A stretch of DNA of 64,000 nt from Pseudomonadota bacterium (GCA_023428295.1 JAEYYV010000084.1:1-64000), one strand, 5' to 3'; positions 1 through 9,623 are shown, numbered from the stretch's first letter. The notes: a model not told the origin generated them from the letters alone. Translations and numbers: made by a program.

Positions 1-503
1 AACGCTCGCGTTCGAGATCCATCGAGAAACACCCGGACGCGCAAGGTTGTTCCGCGAAGCTCGACGGAAGACGGCGCGACATCACCGCCGCCACGACCCG
101 CGGATCGGTCGCGTGATCCTCGAACCTACCGACCGAGACACGGGTGCCCAGGTGGTCGCGACCGCTGCGATGGAGAAAGGCTGCGATGACCACTGCCATC
201 GATACCTCTCGTGCAGTATGGCGACGCGACGTCAGCCGCTCGACGACCGCCCACATCAAGATCCTTCAAATCGGACGAGCCTCAACGCTCGCGTTCGAGA
301 TCCATCGAGAAACACCCGGACGCGCAAGGTTGTTCCGCGAAGCTCGACGGAAGACGGCGCGACATCACCGGCGCCACGACCCGCGGATCGGTCGCGTGAT
401 CCTCGAGCCTACCGACCGAGACACGAGTGCCCACGTGGGCGCAGACGCTGCGAGGAACGACCGCCGCGATGACCACTGTCATCGATACCTCGCGTGCAGC
501 ATG
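1..503. repeat. Tandem 283-bp non-coding repeat, truncated by window edge
   Basis: Copy 1 (1-283) and copy 2 (284-503, incomplete) align without a gap at an offset of exactly 283 bp. The first about 130 bp of each unit are nearly identical. The rest has diverged by scattered substitutions until homology stops at about 503, just before the neighbouring gene's stop codon at 519. The period is not a multiple of three and no frame stays open in a convincing way, so I read it as intergenic. More copies probably lie to the left of the window. I recognise no known element in it. Confidence 0.85.
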
Positions 504-518
504 GGCGCCGCTCGGGAG

Positions 519-2123
519 CTATGGATTCGTCGGTGCAGGCGCGGCGAAGTAGCCATCGAGCTGCTGTGCGAGCGCTGCGAGGATCACGCGCGCGTCGGCA
601 ATCGAGACGGACGTCGCGTAGGACACGCGGCCACCCGTGCGTGCGAACGAGAGGTTCTCGACGACGCGAACGAGCTGCTTGCCGAGCACGAGCTGGATCG
701 CGCGGCTGTCAGAGACGCGTTCTTTGACACCGTTGGCGACAGCGATGAACTCGACGGCTTCCTTCTCCGAGGCGAAGCGCATGTTGCCGCGGATGAGCCA
801 GCCTTGCTTGACGAGCTCCATCGCGAGCGAGACGCGATCGGGCGTGGGCACCGTGGTGATGCCGAGACCGAAGTCGTTGCCCGTGAGATCGATGCGCTGT
901 CCGCCGAGACCGAGGGTGACGACGAGGGCGGGGCCGCGCTTCTCTTTCTCGCCGCCCGATTCGTTCTCGATCGTGCGGATGTTGCCGAGCCACGCGGGAA
1001 GCTTGCCCGTGGCCTCGATGGTGTCGAGGTTGCCGGGCGCGGGGGCGAGGAGGTTCGGGAGGTCCGTAGGTTGTGCGAGGAGGAACCAGCCGCGGAACGG
1101 CGAGATGAAGACGCGCTTGTCGTTCTGATACGTGCGACCGGAGCGCGTGCCGAGGAGGCCGCCTTTGGCGGAGGACCAGGCGACCCTGTTGGACGCGCCG
1201 AGGAAGTCGCGCAGCGCGGAGCGCGACATGACGGTGCGCGCGACGAGCGTGGTGGCGGAGGCGTCTTTGGGGCGAGGCGTGGAGATGACGAGTGTCTCGA
1301 GCTTGTCGACGATCTTCGCGTCGCCGGCGGTGCCGAAGAGGAGCTGGTAGTCGGGCATCGGGCGCAGGAGACGCTCGGTCTGTGCGGCCCACTCGGTGCC
1401 GCGCATGCGATCGAAGCGGATGAGTGCGGTGACGAGGTGGCCTTGCGGGAAGTACGTCAGGAGATTGGCGGCGGTGCCGGCGGTGGTGGGGGCGCCATCG
1501 ACAGCGGGCTCGTCGGTTTGCCCGGGCCGGCCGGAGCCGGAGCCGTCGAGCATGGCGATCGACGCGTTCGAGCCTTCGTTCGAGCCGGAGCCGGCGCCCG
1601 AGCCGTCGCTGCCGGCGCCGTCGCCCGCGCTGCCGGTAGCGACGAGCGTGGCGTCGTCGGCGGTGCCCGCGTCCGCGAGCTCCGCGGTGACGTCGGCGTC
1701 GCCTTCGGCGTCGGGAACGCCTGCATCCGCGAGAGCGATCGTCGCTGCATCGGGGCGCCGAGCATCCGGCGCAGCATCTGGTGCAGCATCTGGTGCAGCA
1801 TCCGGCGCTGCATCGACACCGGCATCGATGGCGAAGCCCGATGGTTCCTCGGGCGGTGTGGGAAGCGTCGAAGCGGCGGTGGGATCGCTCTCCTCGGGTT
1901 TGCCGGCGAGGTCTTCCTCGGGCGTGCGCGCGACCTCTTCGGGCAGCGCTTCGACGTCGGGTGCAGCGGGTGCGATCTCGATATCGACGAGCTCGGCATC
2001 GGAGCGCGCGCGCTCGGGATGCACGATCCACATGGTGGATCCGAAGATCGCGTGAAGTGCGATCGAGATCAGGACCGCACGCTGGAGCACGGTCGCGCTG
2101 GTGGAAATCAGGGGGCCTTGCAC
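519..2123 (-). CDS. Membrane-anchored hypothetical protein with acidic Ala/Asp/Gly/Ser linker
   Basis: About 534 aa. One hydrophobic segment near the N-terminus (LISIALHAIFG) would anchor the protein in the inner membrane. A Pro/Glu-rich stretch follows, then a low-complexity linker with DAAP repeats and a Gly/Ser-rich section, and then a globular C-terminal half of about 300 aa with no motif I recognise. The N-terminal layout (short cytoplasmic part, one helix, Pro/Glu-rich stalk) recalls TonB-like energy transducers, but no TonB C-terminal signature is visible. The start is uncertain: the frame is open to GTG 2225, while GTG 2123 or GTG 2090 puts the helix closer to the N-terminus. It is divergent from the small gene at 2228. 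Confidence 0.75.
   Translation of the reverse strand: MQGPLISTSATVLQRAVLISIALHAIFGSTMWIVHPERARSDAELVDIEIAPAAPDVEALPEEVARTPEEDLAGKPEESDPTAASTLPTPPEEPSGFAIDAGVDAAPDAAPDAAPDAAPDARRPDAATIALADAGVPDAEGDADVTAELADAGTADDATLVATGSAGDGAGSDGSGAGSGSNEGSNASIAMLDGSGSGRPGQTDEPAVDGAPTTAGTAANLLTYFPQGHLVTALIRFDRMRGTEWAAQTERLLRPMPDYQLLFGTAGDAKIVDKLETLVISTPRPKDASATTLVARTVMSRSALRDFLGASNRVAWSSAKGGLLGTRSGRTYQNDKRVFISPFRGWFLLAQPTDLPNLLAPAPGNLDTIEATGKLPAWLGNIRTIENESGGEKEKRGPALVVTLGLGGQRIDLTGNDFGLGITTVPTPDRVSLAMELVKQGWLIRGNMRFASEKEAVEFIAVANGVKERVSDSRAIQLVLGKQLVRVVENLSFARTGGRVSYATSVSIADARVILAALAQQLDGYFAAPAPTNP
1761..1808 (-). repeat. 12-bp coding minisatellite (DAAP repeats)
   Basis: Four head-to-tail 12-bp units, agcatccggcgc or agcatctggtgc, lie in frame in the linker of the anchored protein and encode successive DAAP units on the minus strand. 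The outer two copies share one variant and the inner two share the other. Because the unit is a multiple of three, copy-number change would alter linker length without a frameshift. Confidence 0.85.
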
Positions 2124-2227
2124 GATTCTCGACGGGCGGGCCCTTGGGCAGTAGCATCGTCCCAACTCCGAGTCCAGCCAGCAGCTTTCCGGCTGCGGCC
2201 TGAACGTGCGATAGGTGGTACGCACCC

Positions 2228-2626
2228 ATGAAACTCACGAAGGAACAGGTCGCCGCGGTCGTTACCGAGGCGTCTCAGAAGATGGGCGACCCGAACTATT
2301 CGTCGGTGCTCGTCGGTGGCTTCGTCCAGCAGCAGACACCGGTCGCACAGTTCATCAGCGCGCACGAGCGTGAGCTCGGCGGCGCCGAGGCGATCGTCGG
2401 CGTGATCTTTCACTGCGCGCTGATCGCGCAGTGCTATCAGCGGAACGGCGGGCGCGTGCGCTCGCTATCGTACGAGGACCTGGATGCGGCGGCGCGTGGG
2501 GAGCCGCTCGTGCGCTTGGAGAAGGCACAACTCCCGATCCACGAGTTCATCAAGGCAAACGTCGAGAGCGAGGACGCGCAGAAACTGATTGCCATGATCG
2601 CCTTGGCGATCGACGGCGCTTCTTGA
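2228..2626 (+). CDS. Small conserved hypothetical protein
   Basis: 132 aa, with no signal peptide or membrane segment. It appears to be a mostly helical cytoplasmic protein (KLTKEQVAAVVTEASQKM at the N-terminus, an alanine-rich helix in the middle). It ends 13 bp before the cyclophilin gene on the same strand and may share its transcript. I do not recognise the family. The ATG at 2228 is used; no Shine-Dalgarno sequence is evident. Confidence 0.75.
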   Translation: MKLTKEQVAAVVTEASQKMGDPNYSSVLVGGFVQQQTPVAQFISAHERELGGAEAIVGVIFHCALIAQCYQRNGGRVRSLSYEDLDAAARGEPLVRLEKAQLPIHEFIKANVESEDAQKLIAMIALAIDGAS

Positions 2627-2639
2627 TACGACTGCGGCC

Positions 2640-3155
2640 ATGGCCAATCCCACCGCTACCTTCGAGACGTCGCTCGGATCGTTCACCGCCGAGATCTATC
2701 AGGACAAGATGCCGATCACTGCCGGCAACTTCGTCAAGCTCGCGCAGATGGGCTTCTACAACGGGCTCCATTTTCACCGCGTGATCTCGAACTTCATGAT
2801 CCAGTTCGGCTGCGAGTACTCGAAGGATCCGAACAGCCCGCGCTGCGGCACGGGCAACTCGCCGCTCGGCAACGTGCAGGACGAGCACCCGCCGGCGCAC
2901 AAGCTGTCGAACGAGGTGGGCACGCTGTCGATGGCAAACACGGGGCGCCCCAACTCGGGTGGCGCGCAGTTCTTCATCAACACAGTCCACAACGATCGTC
3001 TGGATTGGTTCACGCCCGGCCCGTCGAAGCACCCGGTGTTCGGCAAGGTCATCTCGGGCTTGGACGTCGTGAAGAAGATCGAGACCACGGCGACTGATGG
3101 CAACGATCGTCCGCGCACGCCGGTCAAGATGATCAGCGTGACCGTGACCGAGTAA
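2640..3155 (+). CDS. Cyclophilin-type peptidyl-prolyl cis-trans isomerase
   Basis: 171 aa without a signal peptide, so probably cytoplasmic and similar in size to PpiB. It catalyses cis-trans isomerisation of X-Pro bonds during protein folding. The cyclophilin core is clear: FETSLGSFTAEIY strand, PITAGNFVKLA, FHRVISNFMIQFG with the catalytic Arg, GGAQFFIN, and HPVFGKVISGLDVVKKIE. A short insertion around residues 60-85 (SKDPNSPRCGTG, then NVQDEHPPAHKLSNE) separates the FMIQ and GTLSMAN strands, as in several bacterial and eukaryotic cyclophilins. The start ATG follows the previous stop closely. A perfect hairpin lies downstream at 3180-3200. Confidence 0.95.
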   Translation: MANPTATFETSLGSFTAEIYQDKMPITAGNFVKLAQMGFYNGLHFHRVISNFMIQFGCEYSKDPNSPRCGTGNSPLGNVQDEHPPAHKLSNEVGTLSMANTGRPNSGGAQFFINTVHNDRLDWFTPGPSKHPVFGKVISGLDVVKKIETTATDGNDRPRTPVKMISVTVTE

Positions 3156-3179
3156 TCGACGGCCAAGGCTCTCGACGGG

Positions 3180-3200
3180 CGAACGCGGACGACGCGTTCG
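3180..3200 (+). terminator. Perfect hairpin after cyclophilin gene (possible terminator)
   Basis: CGAACGCG (3180-3187) pairs perfectly with CGCGTTCG (3193-3200) around a 5-nt loop. It lies between the cyclophilin stop and the TonB-receptor start, both on the plus strand. There is no downstream U-tract, so it could equally be a leader structure of the receptor mRNA. Confidence 0.4.
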
Positions 3201-3214
3201 TGGTCTGATACTGC

Positions 3215-5485
3215 ATGTTTTGGAGGGCCGTGCTCGTGCTGCTGGCACTTGCATCGGTCGCGATCGCCGCGCCGCGTGTGATCCGCGGCGTGGTGTACGA
3301 GCGAGGTACGTCGCGGCCGATCGCGGGTGCGTCCGTGCTCACGGATCACGGTGGCATCGCGGCCACGGACATCGATGGCTACTTCACGCTCGAGGTCACG
3401 GACGCCGATCGCGAGCTGACCATCGCGGCGAACGGCTATGCCACGCGGAGCGTGCGGGTGCCGACGGGGGACGAGCGGCTGACGATCGATCTCGAGGGCG
3501 CGCGGGGAGCCGAGGTGATCGAGGTGAGCGGGAAAGCGCCCGAGGAGACAAAGCCGCTGAGTTATCAGCTCACGGCGGACGAGATCCGCGCGATTCCCGG
3601 CGCTGGCAACGACATCTTGCGCGCGGTGCAGACGCTGCCCGGCGTGGCGCGCATTCCGTACTCGTTCGGTGGGCTCGTGCTGCGCGGCATGTCCCCGCGC
3701 GACTCGCTCGTGATGCTCGACGGGATCGAGGTGCCACTCGCGTTTCACTTCGGCGGCGTCACGTCGTTTTACCCGGGGGGGATGCTGTCGGATTTGACGC
3801 TGACGTCGGGTGGTTTCGACGCGTCGTATGGACGAGCGCAGGGCGGCGTGATCGCGCTCACCACGCGCGAGCCGCGGACAGATCGCGTGCGGGTCGGCGG
3901 ATCGATCGGCCTGCTCGACTCGTCGGTGCAAGTCGAGGGGCCGCTGCCCAAGGGTGGTGGCCTCATCGCGGGGATGCGGCGCAGCTACTTCGACACGGTG
4001 GTCGATCCGTTCGTCGCCGACGACACACCGCTGCCGAGCTATCTCGATTTTCAGCTGCGCACGAGCTGGGGTGATCCGAGGAAGGGCTTCAAGTTCACGC
4101 AGATGATCTTCGCGTCGGTGGATCGCGTGACGAGCAACGAGGTCAACGTGACGTCGTCGTTCGTGCGCATCGCGGCGCCGATGCATCGGCAGTGGGGGCC
4201 GCTGGGGCTGCACATCGTGCCGTGGCTCGGTTGGAACGAGCTCAGCTTCACGGACAAGACGGAAGGGCTGACGTTCGCGCGGCCCACGTATCCCGGTGGC
4301 GTTCGAGCGGAGCTCGTGCGCGATTGGCCGTGGGGACACTGGCGCGGTGGTGCGGAGATTTCGGGCGGGTATCTCGACCAGACGCAGATCAGCGATGCGG
4401 GCTCGCAAGGGCCGATGCAGCTCACCGGCGAGTCGACGATCGGGTGGGCGGACTTCGCCCTGTGGACCGAGCTTCGCTATCAGACGGCGGAGGAGCGCTT
4501 CGCGATCAAGCCGGGCTTGCGACTCGAGGTGTACGGCCTCACGACCGGCACGGCGCAGCGTTCGTCGTCGGCGCACGTGGGGACGATCGGGGAGCCGGAC
4601 GGTCCGCAGATCGTCGTCGATCCGCGGCTCAACATCAGCCAGCGTCTGAGCGAGGACACCACGTTCCGCCAAGCGGTGGGCCGCTATCATCAACCGCCGA
4701 CGCCGGGCGACGTGGATCCCGTGAACGGCAACGCGGGGCTCGACGCGTCGTACGTGGATCAGATGTCGATCGGCGTCGAGACGGTGTTGCCGCGCGACAT
4801 CTTCGCGTCGCTGACGGGCTTCTATCACTACGGTCGCGATATCGGGCTGCGCTTGCGAAACCCGCGTCCAGGATCGGAAGCGCCGGAGCCCAACCTCGGT
4901 GGACTCGGGCCGACGTTCGAGCTTCTCCTCGAGAAACAGCTCGGCTTCGCGATCTATCGCGAGAGCATCGGTCGCGCGCGCACGGCGGGCGTGGAGCTGC
5001 TGCTCAAGCGAAACGTGGGCAATCTGTTCACGATGCTCACGTACACGCTGTCGATCGCCCAGCGTACGGAGGATCCGCGTGCGAGGGACATCGCGCACGA
5101 CGGGGCGTGGCGTCCGTTCGAGCTGGATCAGCGACACAACTTGCAGATCGCGGTGTCGCGGCAATGGCCCAAGTGGCGCTTCGGTGCACGGTTGCAGGTG
5201 GTGTCCGGAAATCCGTACAGTCCGAGCCGGTTGTCACCGTCGGGCGATGTCGTGCAGATGCCGTGGGCGGGGCGCTTGCCGACGTTCGTGTCGCTCGACC
5301 TGCGCGCGGATCGCCGATGGCATCGCTGCTGGGGTGACATCAACCTCTACTTCGACATTCAGAACGCGATCAACTACGACAACGTCGAGGGGCGCGAGTT
5401 CGACTACGACGCGAACGGCGACTCGGACATTCCGGGGCTGCCGATCATCCCGTTCATCGGGGTGGAGTTTCTGCCGCTACTCTGA
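3215..5485 (+). CDS. TonB-dependent outer-membrane receptor with carboxypeptidase-regulatory-like N-terminus
   Basis: 756 aa. A cleavable signal peptide (VLVLLALASVAIAA) precedes a carboxypeptidase-regulatory-like beta domain at roughly 22-100 (RGVVYERGTSRPIAGASV, then AATDIDGYFTLEV). A plug domain follows at about 115-240 (LRAVQTLPGVARI, VLRGMSPRDSLVMLDGIEVP, GGFDASYGRAQGGVIALTTR), then a beta-barrel to the C-terminus. TonB-dependent receptors take up siderophores, glycans or other large ligands; nothing here identifies the ligand. The barrel is compact, about 500 aa. The 3' end overlaps the convergent debranching-enzyme gene by 32 bp. A run of seven G at 3775-3781 lies in the plug coding region. 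Confidence 0.93.
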   Translation: MFWRAVLVLLALASVAIAAPRVIRGVVYERGTSRPIAGASVLTDHGGIAATDIDGYFTLEVTDADRELTIAANGYATRSVRVPTGDERLTIDLEGARGAEVIEVSGKAPEETKPLSYQLTADEIRAIPGAGNDILRAVQTLPGVARIPYSFGGLVLRGMSPRDSLVMLDGIEVPLAFHFGGVTSFYPGGMLSDLTLTSGGFDASYGRAQGGVIALTTREPRTDRVRVGGSIGLLDSSVQVEGPLPKGGGLIAGMRRSYFDTVVDPFVADDTPLPSYLDFQLRTSWGDPRKGFKFTQMIFASVDRVTSNEVNVTSSFVRIAAPMHRQWGPLGLHIVPWLGWNELSFTDKTEGLTFARPTYPGGVRAELVRDWPWGHWRGGAEISGGYLDQTQISDAGSQGPMQLTGESTIGWADFALWTELRYQTAEERFAIKPGLRLEVYGLTTGTAQRSSSAHVGTIGEPDGPQIVVDPRLNISQRLSEDTTFRQAVGRYHQPPTPGDVDPVNGNAGLDASYVDQMSIGVETVLPRDIFASLTGFYHYGRDIGLRLRNPRPGSEAPEPNLGGLGPTFELLLEKQLGFAIYRESIGRARTAGVELLLKRNVGNLFTMLTYTLSIAQRTEDPRARDIAHDGAWRPFELDQRHNLQIAVSRQWPKWRFGARLQVVSGNPYSPSRLSPSGDVVQMPWAGRLPTFVSLDLRADRRWHRCWGDINLYFDIQNAINYDNVEGREFDYDANGDSDIPGLPIIPFIGVEFLPLL

Positions 5486-7493
5486 GGAGGCAGCGCAGCA
5501 GCTCGGCAACGCCCCACGCTTGCGCGACGCATCCGCCGGGCGTGAACGGCTCCTCGGCGTCGAACACTTCACCGACGGTGCCGATGCAGTAGTCGCTCGT
5601 GTGCGCGAGGAGGCCCTCGAGTGCGTTACGTGCGCCGTCGATGTCGTCGGGGTGTACGCGCAAACGCGCATCGATGTACGGGCCGATCAGCCAGCTCCAC
5701 ACGGTGCCTTGATGATAGGCGGCATCGCGGGTGAGGAGATCGCCGTGATAGGTCGGCTTGTAGTCGGGGTGGCGCGGTGACAGCGAGCGCACGCCGACGG
5801 GCGTGAGGAGCTCGCGCTCGACGACATCGAGGACGGCAGGCCACTTCGCGGGATCGAGTACCGCGTGCGGAAGCGAGATCGAGAAGATCTGGTTCGGACG
5901 ACACGCGGGATCGTCGCCGTGCTCGCCGTCGACGATGTCGAACAGCTGCTGCATGTCGGGGCTGTAGAAGCGCTTGTCGAACGATTCGCGCACGCGAGTG
6001 GCGAGCTCGCGATACCGCGCGGCTGCGGTGTGATCGCCCATGTTCGCGTGCCACGCGTCCATCAAGCACAGGGCGTTGAACCACAGCGCGTTGATCTCGA
6101 CGGCCTTGCCGCGACGAGGAGTGACGACCCAATCGCCGGCCTTCGCGTCCATCCACGTGAGCTGGTAGCCCTCGGCACCTTGGCGCAGCAGGGCGTCGGC
6201 GGGATCCATGCCGATGCCGAACTTGGTGCCCGCGACGTGCGCGTCGATGATGCGGCGGAGCACGGGAAGCAGATCTTCGAGCGTGCGGCCGTCGTGACTC
6301 GCGTGCAGGTAGCGATCGATCGCGTGGAAGAACCACAGCGTCGCGTCCGCCGTGTGATAGAGGCCGTCGTTCGCGCCTTCGGGGAACATGTTCGGCACGA
6401 GGCCGTCGCGCACGTGACTGCCGAACATGCGCAGGATCGATCCAGCTTCGGCGTGGCGGCCGGTTGCGAGCGTGAGTCCCTCGAGGGAGATCATCGTGTC
6501 GCGGCCCCAATCGGTGAACCAGTGATAGCCGGCGATCACCGTCCAGGCTTCGTCGCCGGCGACGCGTGCGCGAACGTGATCCTCTTTGCGGCCGGCCGGG
6601 CGGATCACGAACTGATCGGCCGCGAGGACGAGCTCGGCTGCGGGGCCAGTTCGCGCGATCGGCGGCGCGGCGTCGAGCAAGCGACGGCGGCGCGTGATCT
6701 CTCCCGTGATCATCTCGTCGGGCGCGATCGAGAGCAGCGTGTCCCACGAGTGACACGACGCGACGAAGGCGACCATCTCGCCGGGAACGAGCTCGGTGCG
6801 AAAGCGGCCCGGGCTGTACACGCCGCCGCGTGATTCGTAGCCGCGGCTCTCCTCGGTGGAGTAGGCGAGGTCGGGCACCTTGCGCGGATCGACGACGAAC
6901 GTGACATGCGGTCCCCACAAGCGGAAGCGCAGGTTCGGCATGGGATCGTGCGAGATGACCTCGATGCGCGCGCCGAACGCGCGGACCTCGTACGCCTCGG
7001 GGATCGCCTTGGACACCGCCTCGTCGTGTCCGCGGAACTGCATCGCGGGGCGCAGCTCGAGCTTCACGGGACCGCCCTCGAGCAAGCGGTACGAGACCAC
7101 CGTCGTGTTGTGGCCGTACGCCATCGTCACGCGCTTCTCGATCACGACGCCCTCGCCGCGATAGCGCCACACGGGAAGTCCGAGCTCGAGCTCGAACTCG
7201 GCGAGCTCGATGCGTTTGCGCGTCGCGAACTGCGGCGCGACCCAACCGAGATCCGCGCGCGTGCGATCCGGCAAGCGCATCGTCTCCGCGAGGGAGCTCA
7301 GCATCAGCACGCGACCTGCGGGGTTGGGCAACGCGGCGACGAGCAGGCCGTGATAGCGGCGCGATGGCGGACCGCCGATGGTACCGCTCGCATAGCCGCC
7401 GAGGCCGTTCGTGACGAGCCACTCGCGACGCGACGCGAGCTCGAGCTCGACGCCGGGGACAACAGGGTGACGGATCTGCGGATCGGAGGACAT
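5454..7493 (-). CDS. Amylo-alpha-1,6-glucosidase / glycogen debranching enzyme
   Basis: 679 aa with no signal peptide, so cytoplasmic. The N-terminal domain carries the bacterial/archaeal debranching signature LVTNGLGGYASGTIGG followed by RRYHGLLVA. The C-terminal (alpha/alpha)6 domain has WFTDWGRDTMISLEGL and the typical VEINALWFNAL stretch. The expected role is hydrolysis of alpha-1,6 branches in glycogen or maltodextrins. The start at 7493 forms an ATGA overlap with the stop of the upstream trehalohydrolase gene, so the two are translationally coupled and probably act on the same alpha-glucan pool. The 3' end overlaps the TonB-receptor gene by 32 bp. Confidence 0.93.
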   Translation of the reverse strand: MSSDPQIRHPVVPGVELELASRREWLVTNGLGGYASGTIGGPPSRRYHGLLVAALPNPAGRVLMLSSLAETMRLPDRTRADLGWVAPQFATRKRIELAEFELELGLPVWRYRGEGVVIEKRVTMAYGHNTTVVSYRLLEGGPVKLELRPAMQFRGHDEAVSKAIPEAYEVRAFGARIEVISHDPMPNLRFRLWGPHVTFVVDPRKVPDLAYSTEESRGYESRGGVYSPGRFRTELVPGEMVAFVASCHSWDTLLSIAPDEMITGEITRRRRLLDAAPPIARTGPAAELVLAADQFVIRPAGRKEDHVRARVAGDEAWTVIAGYHWFTDWGRDTMISLEGLTLATGRHAEAGSILRMFGSHVRDGLVPNMFPEGANDGLYHTADATLWFFHAIDRYLHASHDGRTLEDLLPVLRRIIDAHVAGTKFGIGMDPADALLRQGAEGYQLTWMDAKAGDWVVTPRRGKAVEINALWFNALCLMDAWHANMGDHTAAARYRELATRVRESFDKRFYSPDMQQLFDIVDGEHGDDPACRPNQIFSISLPHAVLDPAKWPAVLDVVERELLTPVGVRSLSPRHPDYKPTYHGDLLTRDAAYHQGTVWSWLIGPYIDARLRVHPDDIDGARNALEGLLAHTSDYCIGTVGEVFDAEEPFTPGGCVAQAWGVAELLRCLLRVAAETPPR

Positions 7494-9418
7494 CAAGACT
7501 CCGGCTTGTCGGTGGGCGCGGGATCGACGCGAAGCGAGTGCTCGTCGGGTGCGAGCCACACGGCGGCGCGGGCGGGAATCGCGATGCGCGCGCGCGTGAC
7601 CACCGGCGGTGTGCCGTGGCCGTCATAGCGCGGATCTTCACTCGACCACACGACGCGCCAGCCGTGGCCGGCGATCGGTGCGACGAGGGGCTCCGGAACG
7701 CTCGGCTCCGAGAACGTGGGGCCGAGGTTCACGAGGAGCAGGCGATCGTCCTCGGGGCGCGCGTGCTGGTAGCGGATACAGAACGTGCTCGGTCCGAGCA
7801 CCGCACCGTCGATGTCACCGCGCACCGCGGGATCCTCGCGGCGAATCCGCAAGAGATCGCGATGCAGCTGCACCATCGGTGCATCGCGCGCGCGCTCGCG
7901 TGGATCGAGGATGCACGCGCGAAACACGCTCTCGTCGCACGGATCGCCGATCCTGCGCTGCGCGTCGTCGGTGGCCATACGCGCGAACTGCGCCATGAAC
8001 TTCGCGCGGCCCTCGCGGATCGGTGCGCGTAGGTCGTCGCAGTGATCGACGAAGAACGTCCACGGCTGGCGCGCGCCGTACTCTTGCCCTTGGAACAGCA
8101 TCGGTACCTCGGGCGAGAGCAGGAGCAGCGCGGTCATCGCGCGCACGAGCGCCGGGTCGGCGACATCGACGAGCCGCTCGCCGTATCCGATGTTCGCGAC
8201 CTGATCGTGATTCTCGAGGAACTGCACGAAGCGCGTGCGCGGGACGCCGCGCGATGGCGAGCCGCGCGTGTTGCGCTGCCACGGGTACATCTGTCCTTGG
8301 TAGAGGAAGCCGTGCTTGACCGCCGAGACCAGCTCCTGCGGCGTGCCGCGATAGTCGTGCAGGTATCCATCGCGCACGCCGGTGAGCGCGACGCGCGCCG
8401 CGTGGTGGAAGTCGTCGTTCCACAGCGCGTCGATGCCGAGGGCGTAGAGCGAGGAGTCTTGCGGCTCGTTCTCGGCGACCAGGTACACGATGCGATCGGG
8501 CGCGGCGGCGCGCGTTGCCTTGGCCAGCTCGGCGAGGAGGTGCTCGCGCGAGGAGTCCTTGATCGCCTGCGTCGCGTCGATGCGAAGGCCATCGAAGTGG
8601 TACTCGTCGATCCAATAGGCGGCGTTCTCGACGACCAGCTCGCGCATGCCGGCGCTCGTTGCACCGTCGAAGGCGAGCTCGTCGCCCCACTCGTTGGCGC
8701 CGCCGTCGCGCTTGTAGTGAGGGCACCACTCGAACATCGAGTTTCCCGACGGGCCGAAGTGGTTGTAGACGACGTCGAGGATCACCGCGAGGCCACGTGC
8801 GTGGGCGCGATCGACGAAGCGGCGCACGTCGTCCGGAGTTCCATACGCGCGCGTCGGTGCGAACCAGTTGACGCCGTCGTAGCCCCAGTTGCGCGCGCCC
8901 GCGAACTCGTTGATCGGCATGATCTCGAGCGTGGTGATGCCGATGTCGGCGAGGGCGTCGAGCTGCTCCGCGGCGGCGGCCCACGTGCCTCGCGGCGTGA
9001 ACGTGCCGACGTGCATCTCGTAGATGACGTGCTTGTCCGCAGGGATGCCCTTCCACGCACCATCGGTCCACGCGAACTCGGGTGCGATCACTTCACTCGG
9101 ACCGAACGGACCGTTCGGCTGAAAGCGAGACGCCGGATCCGCGACGAGGGAGTCGGATTCGCCGAGGCGGAAGCGATAGTGCGTGCCCGCACCGATGCCG
9201 GCGACGAACACGGCGTGATGGCCCGATGCCTCGCGCTCGAGGGTGTGCGAGCCGGATTCGAGGACCAGCGTCACGTGGTCATGCGTCGGAGCCCACACGC
9301 GAAAGTGAACGCCCTGGGCGCCAGCGAGGGTGAGCGGTTCCGCGCCGATCGCGCGACGTCGCGTTGCAGTTGGCGACGTGTCGGCCTCGTGACGGGGCTC
9401 GTTGCGGCTCGCTCGCAT
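7493..9418 (-). CDS. treZ: Malto-oligosyltrehalose trehalohydrolase (GH13)
   Basis: 641 aa from ATG 9418. An N-terminal beta-sandwich (VHFRVWAPTHDHVTLVL) is followed by a GH13 barrel with DVVYNHFGPSG, FDGLRIDATQAI (nucleophile Asp about residue 281), VAENEPQ (acid/base Glu about 316) and ENHDQVAN (third acid). The DATQ and ENEP forms favour TreZ over branching enzyme or pullulanase. The enzyme releases trehalose from maltooligosyl-trehalose. Its usual partner TreY is not in the window. The frame is open to TTG 9520; ATG 9418 removes a low-information N-terminus. It is coupled by ATGA to the debranching enzyme downstream. Confidence 0.88.
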   Translation of the reverse strand: MRASRNEPRHEADTSPTATRRRAIGAEPLTLAGAQGVHFRVWAPTHDHVTLVLESGSHTLEREASGHHAVFVAGIGAGTHYRFRLGESDSLVADPASRFQPNGPFGPSEVIAPEFAWTDGAWKGIPADKHVIYEMHVGTFTPRGTWAAAAEQLDALADIGITTLEIMPINEFAGARNWGYDGVNWFAPTRAYGTPDDVRRFVDRAHARGLAVILDVVYNHFGPSGNSMFEWCPHYKRDGGANEWGDELAFDGATSAGMRELVVENAAYWIDEYHFDGLRIDATQAIKDSSREHLLAELAKATRAAAPDRIVYLVAENEPQDSSLYALGIDALWNDDFHHAARVALTGVRDGYLHDYRGTPQELVSAVKHGFLYQGQMYPWQRNTRGSPSRGVPRTRFVQFLENHDQVANIGYGERLVDVADPALVRAMTALLLLSPEVPMLFQGQEYGARQPWTFFVDHCDDLRAPIREGRAKFMAQFARMATDDAQRRIGDPCDESVFRACILDPRERARDAPMVQLHRDLLRIRREDPAVRGDIDGAVLGPSTFCIRYQHARPEDDRLLLVNLGPTFSEPSVPEPLVAPIAGHGWRVVWSSEDPRYDGHGTPPVVTRARIAIPARAAVWLAPDEHSLRVDPAPTDKPES

Positions 9419-9623
9419 CGCGCGTGCAGGTTGCACCCGATGTGCCACGGCTCCCGTCGAGAGACTCCGGACGTGAACGAGATCCTCGTCGAGGATCCGA
9501 TCGTCGCGACGTCGTGACAACGCAACGGGTCGCCTCGAAGCGAGCGCTTTCGCTCGATGCGCCCGCGTGACTCAACGAAATCCCCGACCGTGCTGGCGCG
9601 CGGTTGGACTCCCACGGATCCCC

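Noticed and set aside
144..2231. Plus-strand 695-aa open frame
   Set aside because: It spans the repeat and lies antisense to the anchored protein; the minus frame has signal-anchor and domain logic, the plus frame only Arg/Gly/Glu-rich text typical of GC-rich shadows.
2774..5164. Minus-strand 796-aa open frame
   Set aside because: Antisense shadow of the cyclophilin and TonB-receptor genes, Arg/His-rich, without motifs.
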